The notes: a model not told the origin generated them from the letters alone. A stretch of 64,000 nt of DNA from Thermus_A sp040290245 (GCF_040290245.1 NZ_PSMQ01000001.1:1-64000), one strand, 5' to 3'. Counted from the first letter of the stretch, positions 41,738-49,304 are shown. Translations and numbers: made by a program.

Positions 41738-42330
41738 AGGCCCTCCTCATCGACTACGGTTCGGGGAATCTCAGGAGCGCGGCCAAAGCCCTGGAGGCCG
41801 CAGGGTTTTCCGTCGCCGTCTCCAAGGACCCCCGTGCGGCCCGGGGGGCGGATCTTTTGGTCCTTCCGGGCCAGGGGCATTTCGGCCAGGTGATGCGGGC
41901 CTTCCGCGCCTCAGGGTTTTTGGAGGAGGTCCTTGGCCACCTGGAGCGGGGCCTGCCTTTTCTGGGCATCTGCGTGGGGATGCAGATCCTTTACCAGGCC
42001 TCGGAGGAGGCTTTGGACGAAGGGGGTCTTGGCCTGTTTGAAGGAAGGGTTCTTCGCTTCCAAAAGGGGCGGGTTCCCCAGATGGGCTGGAACCGGGTCT
42101 GGTTCGAGGGGGCCTTCGAGGAGCTTTCCGGAGCCTTTTTTTACTACGCCAACTCCTACTACGGTCCCCTCACTCCTTACAGCCTGGGGAAGAGCGAGTA
42201 CGAGGGAACGGTCTATACCGCCCTCCTCGCCCGGGAAAACCTCCTCGCCCCCCAGTTCCACCCGGAAAAAAGCGGCCGGGCGGGGCTGGCCTTTTTACGC
42301 CTGGTGCTTCGCCACTTCCAAGTCCTTTAG
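41734..42330 (+). CDS. hisH: Imidazole glycerol phosphate synthase, glutaminase subunit
   Basis: HisH supplies ammonia from glutamine to HisF. The 198-residue class I amidotransferase has IDYGSGNLRS near 6, LPGQGHFGQ near 48, the nucleophile in LGICVGMQILY near 78, and the His/Glu pair in PQFHPEKSG near 178. The ATG at 41734 overlaps hisB by 4 bp. hisF is not in the window. The 3' end overlaps that of the PfkB kinase by 36 bp, convergently. Confidence 0.95.
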   Translation: MKALLIDYGSGNLRSAAKALEAAGFSVAVSKDPRAARGADLLVLPGQGHFGQVMRAFRASGFLEEVLGHLERGLPFLGICVGMQILYQASEEALDEGGLGLFEGRVLRFQKGRVPQMGWNRVWFEGAFEELSGAFFYYANSYYGPLTPYSLGKSEYEGTVYTALLARENLLAPQFHPEKSGRAGLAFLRLVLRHFQVL

Positions 42331-43221
42331 GCGGATGAGCCTTCCTTGGGCACCCACCTCGGTGGTGGCCAGGGCACCGGCTTTGTTCGCCATCCGGGCT
42401 GCTTCCACCGGGGTTTTGCCCGAAAGGACCGCATGGGCAAAGGCGGCGGTGTAGGCGTCCCCTGCCCCGGTGGAGTCCACCGCCTCCTCCACCGGGTAGG
42501 GTTCCACGAGCTCCTCCCCTTCCGGCGTGACCACGATGGACCCCATGGCCCCCACCTTGATGGCCAGATGGGTGAAGCCCTCCTTCCGCAGGGCCTCCAC
42601 CCCTTGGGACAGGGAGGGGGTCCTGGTGAGGGCAAGGAGCTCCCCTTGGTTCATAAGGAGCCAGTCCACCCCCCGAAGGGGCTTCAAAAGCTCCTGGCCC
42701 GCCGCCTGAACCGCCCCACTGCCCAGGTCGGCAAAGATTTTGAGGCTCCGCTTTCGTGCCGCCTCCAGGGCCTCTACGGCGTAGGCCCGCTGGGGCCCCC
42801 CCACCAGGGCGTAGGCCGAGAGGACCAGGGCATCCACCTGGTCCAGGTACCGGGGCTTGAACCCCGCAGGGTCCAGGTACCGGCTGGCCCCTTCCGAACT
42901 CACCATGGCCCGCTTCCCCCCCGGGACGAGGAAGAGCAAAACGGTGGAGGTGGGGTGCTCCGGGTCCACCTGGAGGTGGCTCAGGTCCACCCCCGTGGCC
43001 TCGAGGGTGGCCAGGGCGATGGGCCGGAAGGCATCCTCCCCCACGCGGCCCGCCAAATAGACCCGGTGCCCCAGGCTGGCGAGCTGGGCGGCCAGGGTTC
43101 CCCCGGCCCCCCCGGGCTTCATTAAGGCCCGGCGGGCGGGGATCTCCTCCCCAGGTTCGGGAATCCGGTCCAGAAAATAAAGCAGGTCCACCGATACATC
43201 GCCTAGGACAAAGAAGCGCAT
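42295..43221 (-). CDS. PfkB-family sugar kinase
   Basis: This ribokinase-type kinase of 308 residues shows GDVSVDLLYFLDRIPEPGEE near 7-26, the substrate-binding KPGGAGGTLAAQLASLG near 35-51, and the catalytic signature DSTGAGDAYTAAFAHAV near 245 with the base Asp. The substrate (ribose, fructose, adenosine or similar) cannot be read. A TATAGT -10 lies at 43253-43248 with about 24 nt of leader. The last 36 bp overlap the end of hisH. Confidence 0.85.
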   Translation of the reverse strand: MRFFVLGDVSVDLLYFLDRIPEPGEEIPARRALMKPGGAGGTLAAQLASLGHRVYLAGRVGEDAFRPIALATLEATGVDLSHLQVDPEHPTSTVLLFLVPGGKRAMVSSEGASRYLDPAGFKPRYLDQVDALVLSAYALVGGPQRAYAVEALEAARKRSLKIFADLGSGAVQAAGQELLKPLRGVDWLLMNQGELLALTRTPSLSQGVEALRKEGFTHLAIKVGAMGSIVVTPEGEELVEPYPVEEAVDSTGAGDAYTAAFAHAVLSGKTPVEAARMANKAGALATTEVGAQGRLIRLKDLEVAKHQA

Positions 43222-43330
43222 TCACTCCCCCCTTCGGTTTTGCCCTCACTATACCGCAAGGGCAGGCTTCCCTTTAGGGGGAGTATACCGGTCCTTTATG
43301 AGAAAGTTATAACAAGCTTACGCGAAGGCC
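43222..43330 (-). promoter_or_regulatory. Intergenic region upstream of the PfkB kinase, with two -10 hexamers
   Basis: On the minus strand TATAGT (43253-43248) and TATACT (43287-43282) are both possible -10 elements. An unusually AT-rich patch (43294-43320) lies upstream. No TTGACA match at 16-18 bp is clear. There is no gene in this 109-bp stretch. Confidence 0.4.
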
Positions 43331-44464
43331 TCAGAACCGGTGGTCCAAAAGAAGGGGGCCGGAAAGGCCTGGTTCCGCCAACACCTCGTCCACCTTGAGC
43401 CCAGTCGCCCTCTGGATGGCCTCGAGGAGCCCCTCGGGCACACGGTCGGCCTTGATCTTAAGGACCAGCTTATCCGTTCCCCCCTCCTTCTTTTCCACCA
43501 CCACCTGGAAGCCCCTGGCCTCCAGGCCGAACCCTGCCAGGAGGGGGGCGAGCTCCGTGGGGTAGAGCTTCACCCCTTTGACCTTGACCATGGTGTCTGT
43601 CCGGCCGAAGACACCGCGGGGAAGGACGAGGCGGCCATTTCTCCGCTCGGCCACCGCCAGGTCCCCGGTGCGGAAGCGGAGCATGGGCATGAGGGTGCGG
43701 CTTAAAGCGGTGACCACGAGCTCCCCCTTCTCCCCTTCCAAAGGCCTTAGGGTTTCCGGGTCCAGGACCTCTAGGATGGCCATCTCCGGGATCTCCCAAA
43801 GCCCGTCCTTCGCCAAGGTCTCCCCGGCCACGATGCCGAGCTCGCTCGTCCCATAGGCATCCAGGGCCACACCCCCCAGGAGGGCCTCGAGCCTTTCCCG
43901 GTACCCCGGCACCGAGGTGAAGGGCTCTCCCCCCGCCAAAAGGAGGCTGAACCGCCCCCCCAGCTGAGCGATGCGCAGGGCGAAGGAAGGATTGGTCACC
44001 AGGACGTCAAACCGGTACTTTTCCTGAAGTTCCACGATCCTTTCCGCCTCCCCAGGCCCGTGGGGAAGGACCAGGTTCCCCGCCTCCCAAAGGGCCTGAT
44101 GAAAGAGCCACCCCCCGGCGAAGACGTGGTAGCTGAAGGCCACCAGGACCTTTTTCCCCACGAGGCCAAGCCTTTGGTACATCCGGGCCAGGGCCGCCTT
44201 CTGGTAGGCCAGGTCCTCCTGGGAGAGGTACTCGGGCATCCAGCCCAGAAGGGGGCTCGGGGTGAGGTGCATCAGGCTCGCCCCCGGGGGAGGGAGGGGG
44301 TTGGCCTTTAGATAGGCCAGCCACTCCTCCCGGGTGGTCGGGGGAAGATGGGGGAGGTCCTTGAGGGTGATGCGCTCAGGGTCCAGATCCTTAAGCTTCT
44401 CCCGGTAGACGGGGTGGGCCTTGGCCCGTCGGAGGATCTCTTTAAACCGAGCTTCCCGGTCCAT
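43331..44464 (-). CDS. PaaK-like adenylate-forming ligase homologue lacking the ATP-binding loop
   Basis: The 377-residue protein resembles phenylacetate-CoA ligases: YREKLKDLDPERITLKDLPHLPPTTREEW near 20-48, AYGTSELGIVAGET near 200, MLRFRTGDLA near 258, and GRTDTMVKVKGVKLYP near 283 with the hinge. Where the family has the phosphate-binding SSGTTGKP, this protein reads LTPSPLLGWMP. PaaK is usually about 430 aa, so it is also shorter. ATP use may be lost or altered. The ATG has AGGAGG 5 bp upstream, and a perfect TATAAT overlaps the purK stop. Confidence 0.75.
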   Translation of the reverse strand: MDREARFKEILRRAKAHPVYREKLKDLDPERITLKDLPHLPPTTREEWLAYLKANPLPPPGASLMHLTPSPLLGWMPEYLSQEDLAYQKAALARMYQRLGLVGKKVLVAFSYHVFAGGWLFHQALWEAGNLVLPHGPGEAERIVELQEKYRFDVLVTNPSFALRIAQLGGRFSLLLAGGEPFTSVPGYRERLEALLGGVALDAYGTSELGIVAGETLAKDGLWEIPEMAILEVLDPETLRPLEGEKGELVVTALSRTLMPMLRFRTGDLAVAERRNGRLVLPRGVFGRTDTMVKVKGVKLYPTELAPLLAGFGLEARGFQVVVEKKEGGTDKLVLKIKADRVPEGLLEAIQRATGLKVDEVLAEPGLSGPLLLDHRF

Positions 44465-44482
44465 TGCGCCTCCTTTGCCGGA

Positions 44483-44488
44483 ATTATA
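44483..44488 (-). promoter_or_regulatory. Consensus -10 of the PaaK-like gene, built on the purK stop codon
   Basis: TATAAT on the minus strand (44488-44483) contains the purK TAA stop (44486-44484). It lies 18 nt before the ATG, which has its own AGGAGG ribosome binding site. Confidence 0.55.
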
Positions 44489-45560
44489 CAAGGCCTTCCA
44501 GCGCCTTGAGCCCCTCCTCCCGCTCTGCCTCGCTTTGGGCAAGGAGGGTGATGTGCCCCACCTTCCGCCCCGGCTCGACCTCCTTCCCGTACCAGTGGAA
44601 GTGGGCCCCCGGAACCTTGAGGACCCGGGCGAAGTCGGGCCTTTTTCCGATGAGGTTCAGCATGGCGCTGTACCCTCTGGGCCTAGTGCTGCCCAGGGGA
44701 AGGCCCAGGATGGCCCGGAGGTGGTTTTCAAACTGGCTGGTCTCCGCCCCTTCGATCGTCCAGTGGCCCGAGTTGTGGACCCGGGGGGCCATCTCGTTGA
44801 AAAGCAGCTCCCCCTTCACCTGGAAGAACTCCACCGTTAGGACCCCCACGTAGTCCAAGGCCAAAAGGGCCTGCTCGAGGTAGGCCTCGGCCTTGGCCTG
44901 GAGGCCAGGGGGCGTGGGGGCGGGGGCGAGGCTTTGGCGGAGGATCCCTCCTTGGTGGCGGTTTTCCACCAGGGGATAGAAGGCCAGGCCTCCGTCCTTA
45001 CCCCGCACGGCGATCAGGGAGACCTCCCGGTCAAAGGGGACAAGGGCCTCCAGGATCAGCCCTTTCCCGCCCAGGGCAAAAAGGGCCTCCTCCGCTTCCT
45101 TCTCCGTGCGGACAAGGGCCTGCCCCTTGCCGTCGTATCCGCCCCGGCGGGTCTTTAAAAAGGCGGGGAGGCCCACCCTGGCCAGGCCCGCCCGTAGGTC
45201 CTCGAGGCCTTCCACAGGGTGAAAGGCCGGGGTGGGCACGCCTAGGCTCTGGAAGAACCGCTTTTCCAAAAGGCGATCCTGGGCGATCTCCAGCGCCTTA
45301 AGAGGGGGGTGGATGGGTAGGCCCTTTAGGGCCTGGACCGGCTCTACGGGTACGTTTTCGAACTCATAGGTCAAAAGGTCAAGCCCCTCGGCGAAGCGCA
45401 AAAGGGCTTCCTCCTGGTACCTTCCCACGAAAAGCGGCCCCACCTGGCCTGCGCAGGCCGTGTCCGAAGGGTCAAAGAAGCGGAAGGAAAGCCNNNNNNN
45501 NNNNNNNNNNNNNNNNNNNNNNNNNNNNNNNNNNNNNNNNNNNNAAATGCCGATCCTCAT
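44484..45560 (-). CDS. purK: N5-carboxyaminoimidazole ribonucleotide synthase
   Basis: This ATP-grasp enzyme carboxylates AIR at N5 in purine synthesis. The protein starts MRIGI, then a gap hides 18 residues. That length fits the glycine-rich LGGGQLGRML-type element of PurK, and the frame is preserved. Further motifs are RFFDPSDTACAG, LLTYEFENVP near 70, KTRRGGYDGKGQ near 145, and EMAPRVHNSGHWTIEGAETSQFE near 255-275. It overlaps purE by 4 bp. Both run on the minus strand. Confidence 0.93.
   Translation of the reverse strand: MRIGIXXXXXXXXXXXXXXXXXXLSFRFFDPSDTACAGQVGPLFVGRYQEEALLRFAEGLDLLTYEFENVPVEPVQALKGLPIHPPLKALEIAQDRLLEKRFFQSLGVPTPAFHPVEGLEDLRAGLARVGLPAFLKTRRGGYDGKGQALVRTEKEAEEALFALGGKGLILEALVPFDREVSLIAVRGKDGGLAFYPLVENRHQGGILRQSLAPAPTPPGLQAKAEAYLEQALLALDYVGVLTVEFFQVKGELLFNEMAPRVHNSGHWTIEGAETSQFENHLRAILGLPLGSTRPRGYSAMLNLIGKRPDFARVLKVPGAHFHWYGKEVEPGRKVGHITLLAQSEAEREEGLKALEGLV
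45494..45544. other. Assembly gap of 51 N at the purK N-terminus
   Basis: Unlike the other two gaps, its length keeps the reading frame and matches the expected 18-residue stretch between MRIGI and LSFRFFDP. The N count is therefore probably right here. Confidence 0.9.
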
Positions 45561-46048
45561 CCTTCCCTCGGGTCCGGCTGGGCCAAGACGGCCTCGGTTC
45601 TGGCCTTGCGGTAGGCCTTGACCCGTTCCAGGTACTCGGGGTGCTTAAGCCCCACGATGCTCGCAGCGAGAAGCGCGGCGTTCACCGCCCCCGCCTTGCC
45701 GATGGCCAGGGTGCCCACGGGGATGCCCGCGGGCATTTGGACGATGGAAAGAAGGGAGTCCAGCCCCCTCAGGGCCTGGCTTTCCACCGGGACCCCTAAG
45801 ACGGGCAGGGGGGTGTGGGCCGCAGTCATGCCGGGCAGATGGGCAGCACCCCCGGCCCCCGCGATGAGGACCAGAAGCCCCCGCTCTTCCGCGGTCTTGG
45901 CGTACTCCGCCATCAGGTCTGGGGTGCGGTGGGCCGAGACCACCCGGACCTCGTAGGGCACGCCCAGCTCGTCCAGGGTCTCGGCCGCGTGCCTTAGGGT
46001 TTCCCAGTCGGACCTCGAGCCCATGATCACGCCAACCAAAGGCCGCAT
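45557..46048 (-). CDS. purE: N5-carboxyaminoimidazole ribonucleotide mutase
   Basis: The enzyme moves the carboxylate of N5-CAIR to C4. The 163-residue class I PurE has GVIMGSRSDWE near 7, VVSAHRTPDLM near 38, IAGAGGAAHLPGM near 67-79, and TPLPVLGVPVES with QMPAGIPVGTLAIG near 105-120. I chose the ATG at 46048; TACAAT lies 8 nt upstream. It is divergent from the SbtA gene, with 48 bp between start codons. Confidence 0.95.
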   Translation of the reverse strand: MRPLVGVIMGSRSDWETLRHAAETLDELGVPYEVRVVSAHRTPDLMAEYAKTAEERGLLVLIAGAGGAAHLPGMTAAHTPLPVLGVPVESQALRGLDSLLSIVQMPAGIPVGTLAIGKAGAVNAALLAASIVGLKHPEYLERVKAYRKARTEAVLAQPDPREG

Positions 46049-46096
46049 CGTACCGGATTGTACCAGAGGCCTCTTCCGTGATAGGCCTGAAGGGGT

Positions 46097-47053
46097 ATGG
46101 ATGCCCTCGAGCTCGTTCGGCTGAACCTGCTCTCCCCCATGGTCCTGGCCTTTTTCCTGGGGGTGCTGGCGGTGGCTTTGAAGAGCGATCTGGCCTTTCC
46201 CGAGCCCCTTTACTCTACGCTTTCCATCTACCTCCTGTTCGCCATCGGGTTCAAGGGTGGGGTGGAGCTTTCCAGGACCCGCCTCGAGGCCCTGCTCCAC
46301 CCTGCCTTGGCCACCTTGCTCCTGGGGGTCTTAACCCCCCTTTTCGCCTACGCCTTGGCCCGGCGCTTCCTTAGCCTCAAGAAGGAGGAGGCCGCTGCCT
46401 TGGCCGCCCACTACGGGTCCGTTTCAGCCGTGACCTTTCTTGCGGCCTTGGCCTTCGTCCAGGCGGCGGGTCACCGGGCAGAGGGGTTCATGCCTACTTT
46501 GGTGGCTTTTTTGGAGGTCCCGGGGGTTGTCATCGGTCTTCTTCTGGCCCGCTCTCAGAGGAATGGCTTCCAGGAGGCAATTCGGGAGGTTTTGGTGGGC
46601 CGGAGCGTCTTTTTGATGGTGGGGGGCCTCCTCGTGGGGTTCTTGTCGGGCGAGGAGGGGATGCAGAAGGTGAAGGCCTTTTTCGTGGACCCCTTTAACG
46701 GGGCCTTGACCCTTTTCCTGATGGAGCTCGGGATGGTGGCCGCGAGGAGGCTCCAGGACGTGCGGCGGCTTGGGGGGCGCCTGATCGCCTTCGGTACCTT
46801 TGTTCCCCTTTTGCACGGGGCTTTGGGCCTTTTTCTCGGGCACTGGGCGGGGCTTTCCCTGGGGGGCGGGGTGGTGCTGGCCACCATGGCGGCCAGCGCC
46901 TCCTACATCGCCGCCCCCGCAGCCGTCCGGCTCGCTTTGCCCCAGGTGAGCCCCTCTTTGTACATCGCCGCTTCCTTGACCATCACCTTTCCCTTTAATC
47001 TGGTCTTGGGGATTCCCCTCTACTACGCCTTGGGGCAGGTGCTTTGGGGGTGA
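46097..47053 (+). CDS. sbtA: SbtA-family sodium-dependent bicarbonate transporter
   Basis: This 318-residue integral membrane protein has about 10 hydrophobic segments. SbtA signatures are AIGFKGGVELS near 50, HYGSVSAVTFLAALAFV near 103-119 (Na/bicarbonate site in the first half-repeat) and ATMAASASYIAAPAAVRLALP near 270-290 (second half-repeat). Cyanobacterial SbtA is about 370 aa, with a longer cytoplasmic loop. The next gene encodes an SbtB-like PII protein, as in cyanobacteria, which supports the call. The ATG follows GAAGGGG. Confidence 0.85.
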   Translation: MDALELVRLNLLSPMVLAFFLGVLAVALKSDLAFPEPLYSTLSIYLLFAIGFKGGVELSRTRLEALLHPALATLLLGVLTPLFAYALARRFLSLKKEEAAALAAHYGSVSAVTFLAALAFVQAAGHRAEGFMPTLVAFLEVPGVVIGLLLARSQRNGFQEAIREVLVGRSVFLMVGGLLVGFLSGEEGMQKVKAFFVDPFNGALTLFLMELGMVAARRLQDVRRLGGRLIAFGTFVPLLHGALGLFLGHWAGLSLGGGVVLATMAASASYIAAPAAVRLALPQVSPSLYIAASLTITFPFNLVLGIPLYYALGQVLWG

Positions 47054-47057
47054 GGCT

Positions 47058-47360
47058 GTGGAACTTGCGCGGCTCAAGCTGGTCACCATCGTGGCGGAGG
47101 CGGTTTTGGAGCACCGCCTCGTGGAGGAGATCAAGCGGCTGGGGGCCAAAGGGTACACCCTGGTGGATGCCCGGGGGGAGGGGTCCCGGGGGCTTCGCAC
47201 CATGGACTGGGAGGGGAAGAACATCCGCCTGGAGACCATCGTAAGCGAAGAGGTGGCCTTGAGGATCCTAAATCGGCTTCAGGAGGCTTACTTCCCTCAC
47301 TACGCCGTGGTGGCCTTCGTGGAAAATGTGGAAGTGGTCCGAGGGGAGAAGTACGTTTAA
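47058..47360 (+). CDS. sbtB: SbtB-like PII signalling protein
   Basis: This 100-residue PII-fold protein starts with GTG 4 bp after the transporter stop. It has LKLVTIVAEAVLEHRLVEEIKRLGAKGYTLVDARGEG, the PII core with a nucleotide-binding Gly-rich turn. The short T-loop SRGLRTMDWEGKNIRLETIV follows, then the second beta-alpha-beta unit ending VEVVRGEKYV. In cyanobacteria SbtB binds adenine nucleotides and gates SbtA. The cyanobacterial C-terminal Cys-containing tail (R-loop) is absent here, so redox control is unlikely. Confidence 0.85.
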   Translation: MELARLKLVTIVAEAVLEHRLVEEIKRLGAKGYTLVDARGEGSRGLRTMDWEGKNIRLETIVSEEVALRILNRLQEAYFPHYAVVAFVENVEVVRGEKYV

Positions 47361-47394
47361 CCCAAGGAACCCCCCACGGGGTCTGGGAGGCTCC

Positions 47395-48087
47395 TTAGGC
47401 GGGGGTCTCTTGCCACAAAGCCCAGAAGGAACCCAGGAGGAGGACGCCCAGGATGAAAAGGCTGAAGGCCTCCTTGTCCAGCCCCACCGCCAGCTCGGGT
47501 CGATTCAGGACCTCCTTCATTAGCTTATCCCAGGCCCCCAGGCTCAGCTTTACCCCCGCGAGCCCCACCACGAGGTAGGCCAGGTGGTTGAACCTGGGGT
47601 ACCGGTCCAAAAGGCCCACCACAAACCCGGCCAGGACCCGGAGGGCGAGGATGCCCAGAAAAACCCCTGTGAGAACCACCCAAAAGGCATCGGAAAGGGC
47701 CACAGCCACTAGCACGGAGTCCACGGCGAAGGCCAGGTCGGCGAGCTCCACCTGGGCCACCACTTTCCAGAACTGGGCGGGGGAGACCTCCAAAGGCGGT
47801 GGGGCATGGGCCTCCTCGGGTCGGAGGAAGTGCCGGACGGCGATGAGAAGCAGGTAGGCCGCCCCCAAGGCCTGGACCCACCAAAACTGGATCATGTAGG
47901 CGGCGAAGAAGAGGGCAACCCCCCGCAGGATATAGGCCCCCAGGATTCCGTAAAAGAGCGCTTTTCGCCGCAGGGGCACCGGGAGCTTTTGCACCAGGAT
48001 GCCCAGGATGAGGGCGTTGTCCGCGGAGAGGATGACCTCGAGAACCACCAGGATCAGGATGACCGGAAGCGCCTCGCTTAACCCCAT
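47395..48087 (-). CDS. TerC-family membrane protein (probable manganese exporter)
   Basis: This TerC-family integral membrane protein has about seven helices and 230 residues. Conserved acidic motifs are LEVILSADNALILGILV near 16-32 and LADLAFAVDSVLVAVAL near 115-131, typical of the metal path. I chose the ATG at 48087 because GGAGGT lies 4 bp upstream; an ATG at 48099 overlaps that site. A yybP-ykoY-type manganese riboswitch and terminator precede it. That indicates Mn(II)-induced expression and a role in Mn efflux, as for Alx/MeeF-type TerC proteins. Confidence 0.88.
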   Translation of the reverse strand: MGLSEALPVILILVVLEVILSADNALILGILVQKLPVPLRRKALFYGILGAYILRGVALFFAAYMIQFWWVQALGAAYLLLIAVRHFLRPEEAHAPPPLEVSPAQFWKVVAQVELADLAFAVDSVLVAVALSDAFWVVLTGVFLGILALRVLAGFVVGLLDRYPRFNHLAYLVVGLAGVKLSLGAWDKLMKEVLNRPELAVGLDKEAFSLFILGVLLLGSFWALWQETPA

Positions 48088-48100
48088 ACCCACCTCCATG

Positions 48101-48129
48101 AAAAAAGACCGCCCTTAAAGGGCGGTCTT
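48101..48129 (-). terminator. Intrinsic terminator of the terC leader (riboswitch expression platform)
   Basis: A 10-bp perfect stem AAGACCGCCC/GGGCGGTCTT (48105-48114 with 48120-48129) with a 5-nt loop is followed on the minus strand by a run of six T. It lies about 10 nt before the ribosome binding site. It should stop transcription unless the aptamer prevents its folding. Confidence 0.88.
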
Positions 48130-48210
48130 GCCCGGAGCCTCCGCTCCCTAGGCCCCCGGGGCATCTGCCCGTCCTGACGAGGGCCCGGTTTGGGGCTACT
48201 CCCCAGCCGT
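48130..48210 (-). ncRNA. yybP-ykoY-type manganese riboswitch aptamer
   Basis: Between the promoter and the terminator the minus strand contains TGGGGAGTAGCCCC (48205-48192), the invariant GGGGAGUAGC loop element of yybP-ykoY aptamers. Further on, GGACGGGCAGATGCCC resembles the second metal-contacting loop region. This class binds Mn(II) and usually precedes terC, mntP or P-type ATPase genes, which fits the downstream gene. I identified it by motif and context, not by covariance search. Confidence 0.78.
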
Positions 48211-48214
48211 CCCT

Positions 48215-48243
48215 AGTCTACGAGGCCTGGACCGCCCCCGCAA
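48215..48243 (-). promoter_or_regulatory. Promoter of the riboswitch-terC transcript
   Basis: TTGCGG (48243-48238) and TAGACT (48220-48215) are separated by exactly 17 bp on the minus strand. Initiation would fall near 48208, at the 5' edge of the aptamer. Confidence 0.65.
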
Positions 48244-48253
48244 GCCGGGGTGG

Positions 48254-48266
48254 TAGGATGGGGTGT
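48254..48266 (+). promoter_or_regulatory. Leaderless-type -10 of the phosphoribosyltransferase gene
   Basis: TAGGAT (48254-48259) lies 7 nt before the ATG at 48267. It is back to back with the terC promoter. Confidence 0.5.
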
Positions 48267-48896
48267 ATGCGCTTTAAGGACAGGCGCGAAGCGGGGCGGC
48301 TGCTCGCGGAGGCCCTTCGCCCCTTGGGCCTGGAAAACCCCGTCGTGTTGGGGATTCCAAGGGGGGGGATCATCGTGGCCGACGAGGTGGCCCGGGCCCT
48401 GGGTGGGGTGCTGGACGTTGTTCTGGTGCGGAAGCTGGGGGCGCCTGGCAACCCCGAGTTCGCCCTGGGGGCCTTGGGGGAGGACGGCCAGGTGGTCCTG
48501 ATGCCCTATTGGGACCGCTTCGCGGACGAGGTGTATCTTCAGGGGGAGATCACGCGGCAGAAGGGCGTTTTAAAGTCCAGGATCGCCCGGTACCGGGCCA
48601 AACGCCCCAGGCTTGCCCTGACGGGCCGGGAAGCGGTGGTGGTGGACGACGGGGTGGCCACCGGGGCCACCATGGAGGCCGCGCTGCGGGTGGTCCGGGC
48701 CGAGGGGCTAAAGCGGCTTGTGGCCGCCAGCCCGGTGATGAGCAAGGAAGCGTTCCAGCGCCTGGTTCCGCTGGCGGACGAGGTGGTGGCCCTTCTGACC
48801 CCGGAGGATTTCGGGGCCGTGGGGGCGTATTACCTGGACTTTCGTGAAGTTTTGGACGAGGATGTGGAGGCTGTTCTGGTAGAATGGGGTTCGTGA
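48267..48896 (+). CDS. PRTase-fold phosphoribosyltransferase (COG1926-like)
   Basis: This type I phosphoribosyltransferase-like protein of 209 residues has VLGIPRGGIIVADEVARALG near 28-47, VRKLGAPGNPEFALGALGEDG near 55-75, and the PRPP-binding motif VVVDDGVATGATM near 125-137. The family is often fused to or next to hydrolase genes, and its substrate is not established. I chose the ATG at 48267 because of the TAGGAT hexamer. It overlaps the cupin gene start by 4 bp if the GTG at 48893 is used. Confidence 0.8.
   Translation: MRFKDRREAGRLLAEALRPLGLENPVVLGIPRGGIIVADEVARALGGVLDVVLVRKLGAPGNPEFALGALGEDGQVVLMPYWDRFADEVYLQGEITRQKGVLKSRIARYRAKRPRLALTGREAVVVDDGVATGATMEAALRVVRAEGLKRLVAASPVMSKEAFQRLVPLADEVVALLTPEDFGAVGAYYLDFREVLDEDVEAVLVEWGS
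48880..48885 (+). promoter_or_regulatory. -10 hexamer of the cupin gene
   Basis: TAGAAT lies 7 nt before the GTG at 48893 and 16 nt before the ATG at 48902, within the last codons of the phosphoribosyltransferase gene. Confidence 0.4.
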
Positions 48897-49264
48897 AGGG
48901 AATGGTCAAGACCAGCGTTGCCGTGGAGGCCCGGCCGGTGGAACGGGGCGAGAAGGCGTTTATCCAGGTGCTCATCGGTCCGGAGGACGGGGCTCCCCAC
49001 TTCATCACCCGGAAGTTCACCCTCCTCCCCGGAGGGCGGATTCCCAAGCACAGGCATCCCACAATCGAGCACGAGCAGTACGTCCTCTCGGGCCGGATGA
49101 AGATCTGGATCGGGGACGAGGAGAAGGAGGTGGGGCCTGGCCAGGCGGTCTTTATCCCGGCGGGAACCCCCCACGCCTACCTCAACGCCGGGAGTGAGCC
49201 CGTGGAGTTCCTCTGCGTCATCCCTAAAACCAACGGCTACGCCACCGAGTGGCTGGAGGACTGA
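48893..49264 (+). CDS. Small cupin-domain protein
   Basis: This single-domain cupin has 123 residues from the GTG at 48893, or 120 from the ATG at 48902. Both are plausible: the first has a -10 at leaderless distance and overlaps the upstream stop as GTGA, while the second has GAAGGGA upstream. Metal-binding motif 1 is KHRHPTIEHEQYVLSG and motif 2 is PAGTPHAYLNAG. The function is unknown. A 24-bp palindrome follows. Confidence 0.8.
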   Translation: MKGMVKTSVAVEARPVERGEKAFIQVLIGPEDGAPHFITRKFTLLPGGRIPKHRHPTIEHEQYVLSGRMKIWIGDEEKEVGPGQAVFIPAGTPHAYLNAGSEPVEFLCVIPKTNGYATEWLED

Positions 49265-49278
49265 CCAGGGGCTGGATG

Positions 49279-49302
49279 GCCCCGCCCGGGCCCGGGCGGG
49301 GC
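49279..49302. terminator. 24-bp perfect palindrome between converging genes
   Basis: GCCCCGCCC and GGGCGGGGC flank GGGCCC, so the whole element is self-complementary. It has no T-run. It lies between the cupin stop (49264) and the ABC permease stop (49305), so it is probably an mRNA 3'-end hairpin. Confidence 0.5.
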
Positions 49303-49304
49303 GC

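Noticed and set aside
49279..49302. 24-bp perfect palindrome as an operator
   Set aside because: It lies between two converging stop codons with no promoter nearby, so an mRNA 3'-end hairpin is the simpler reading.
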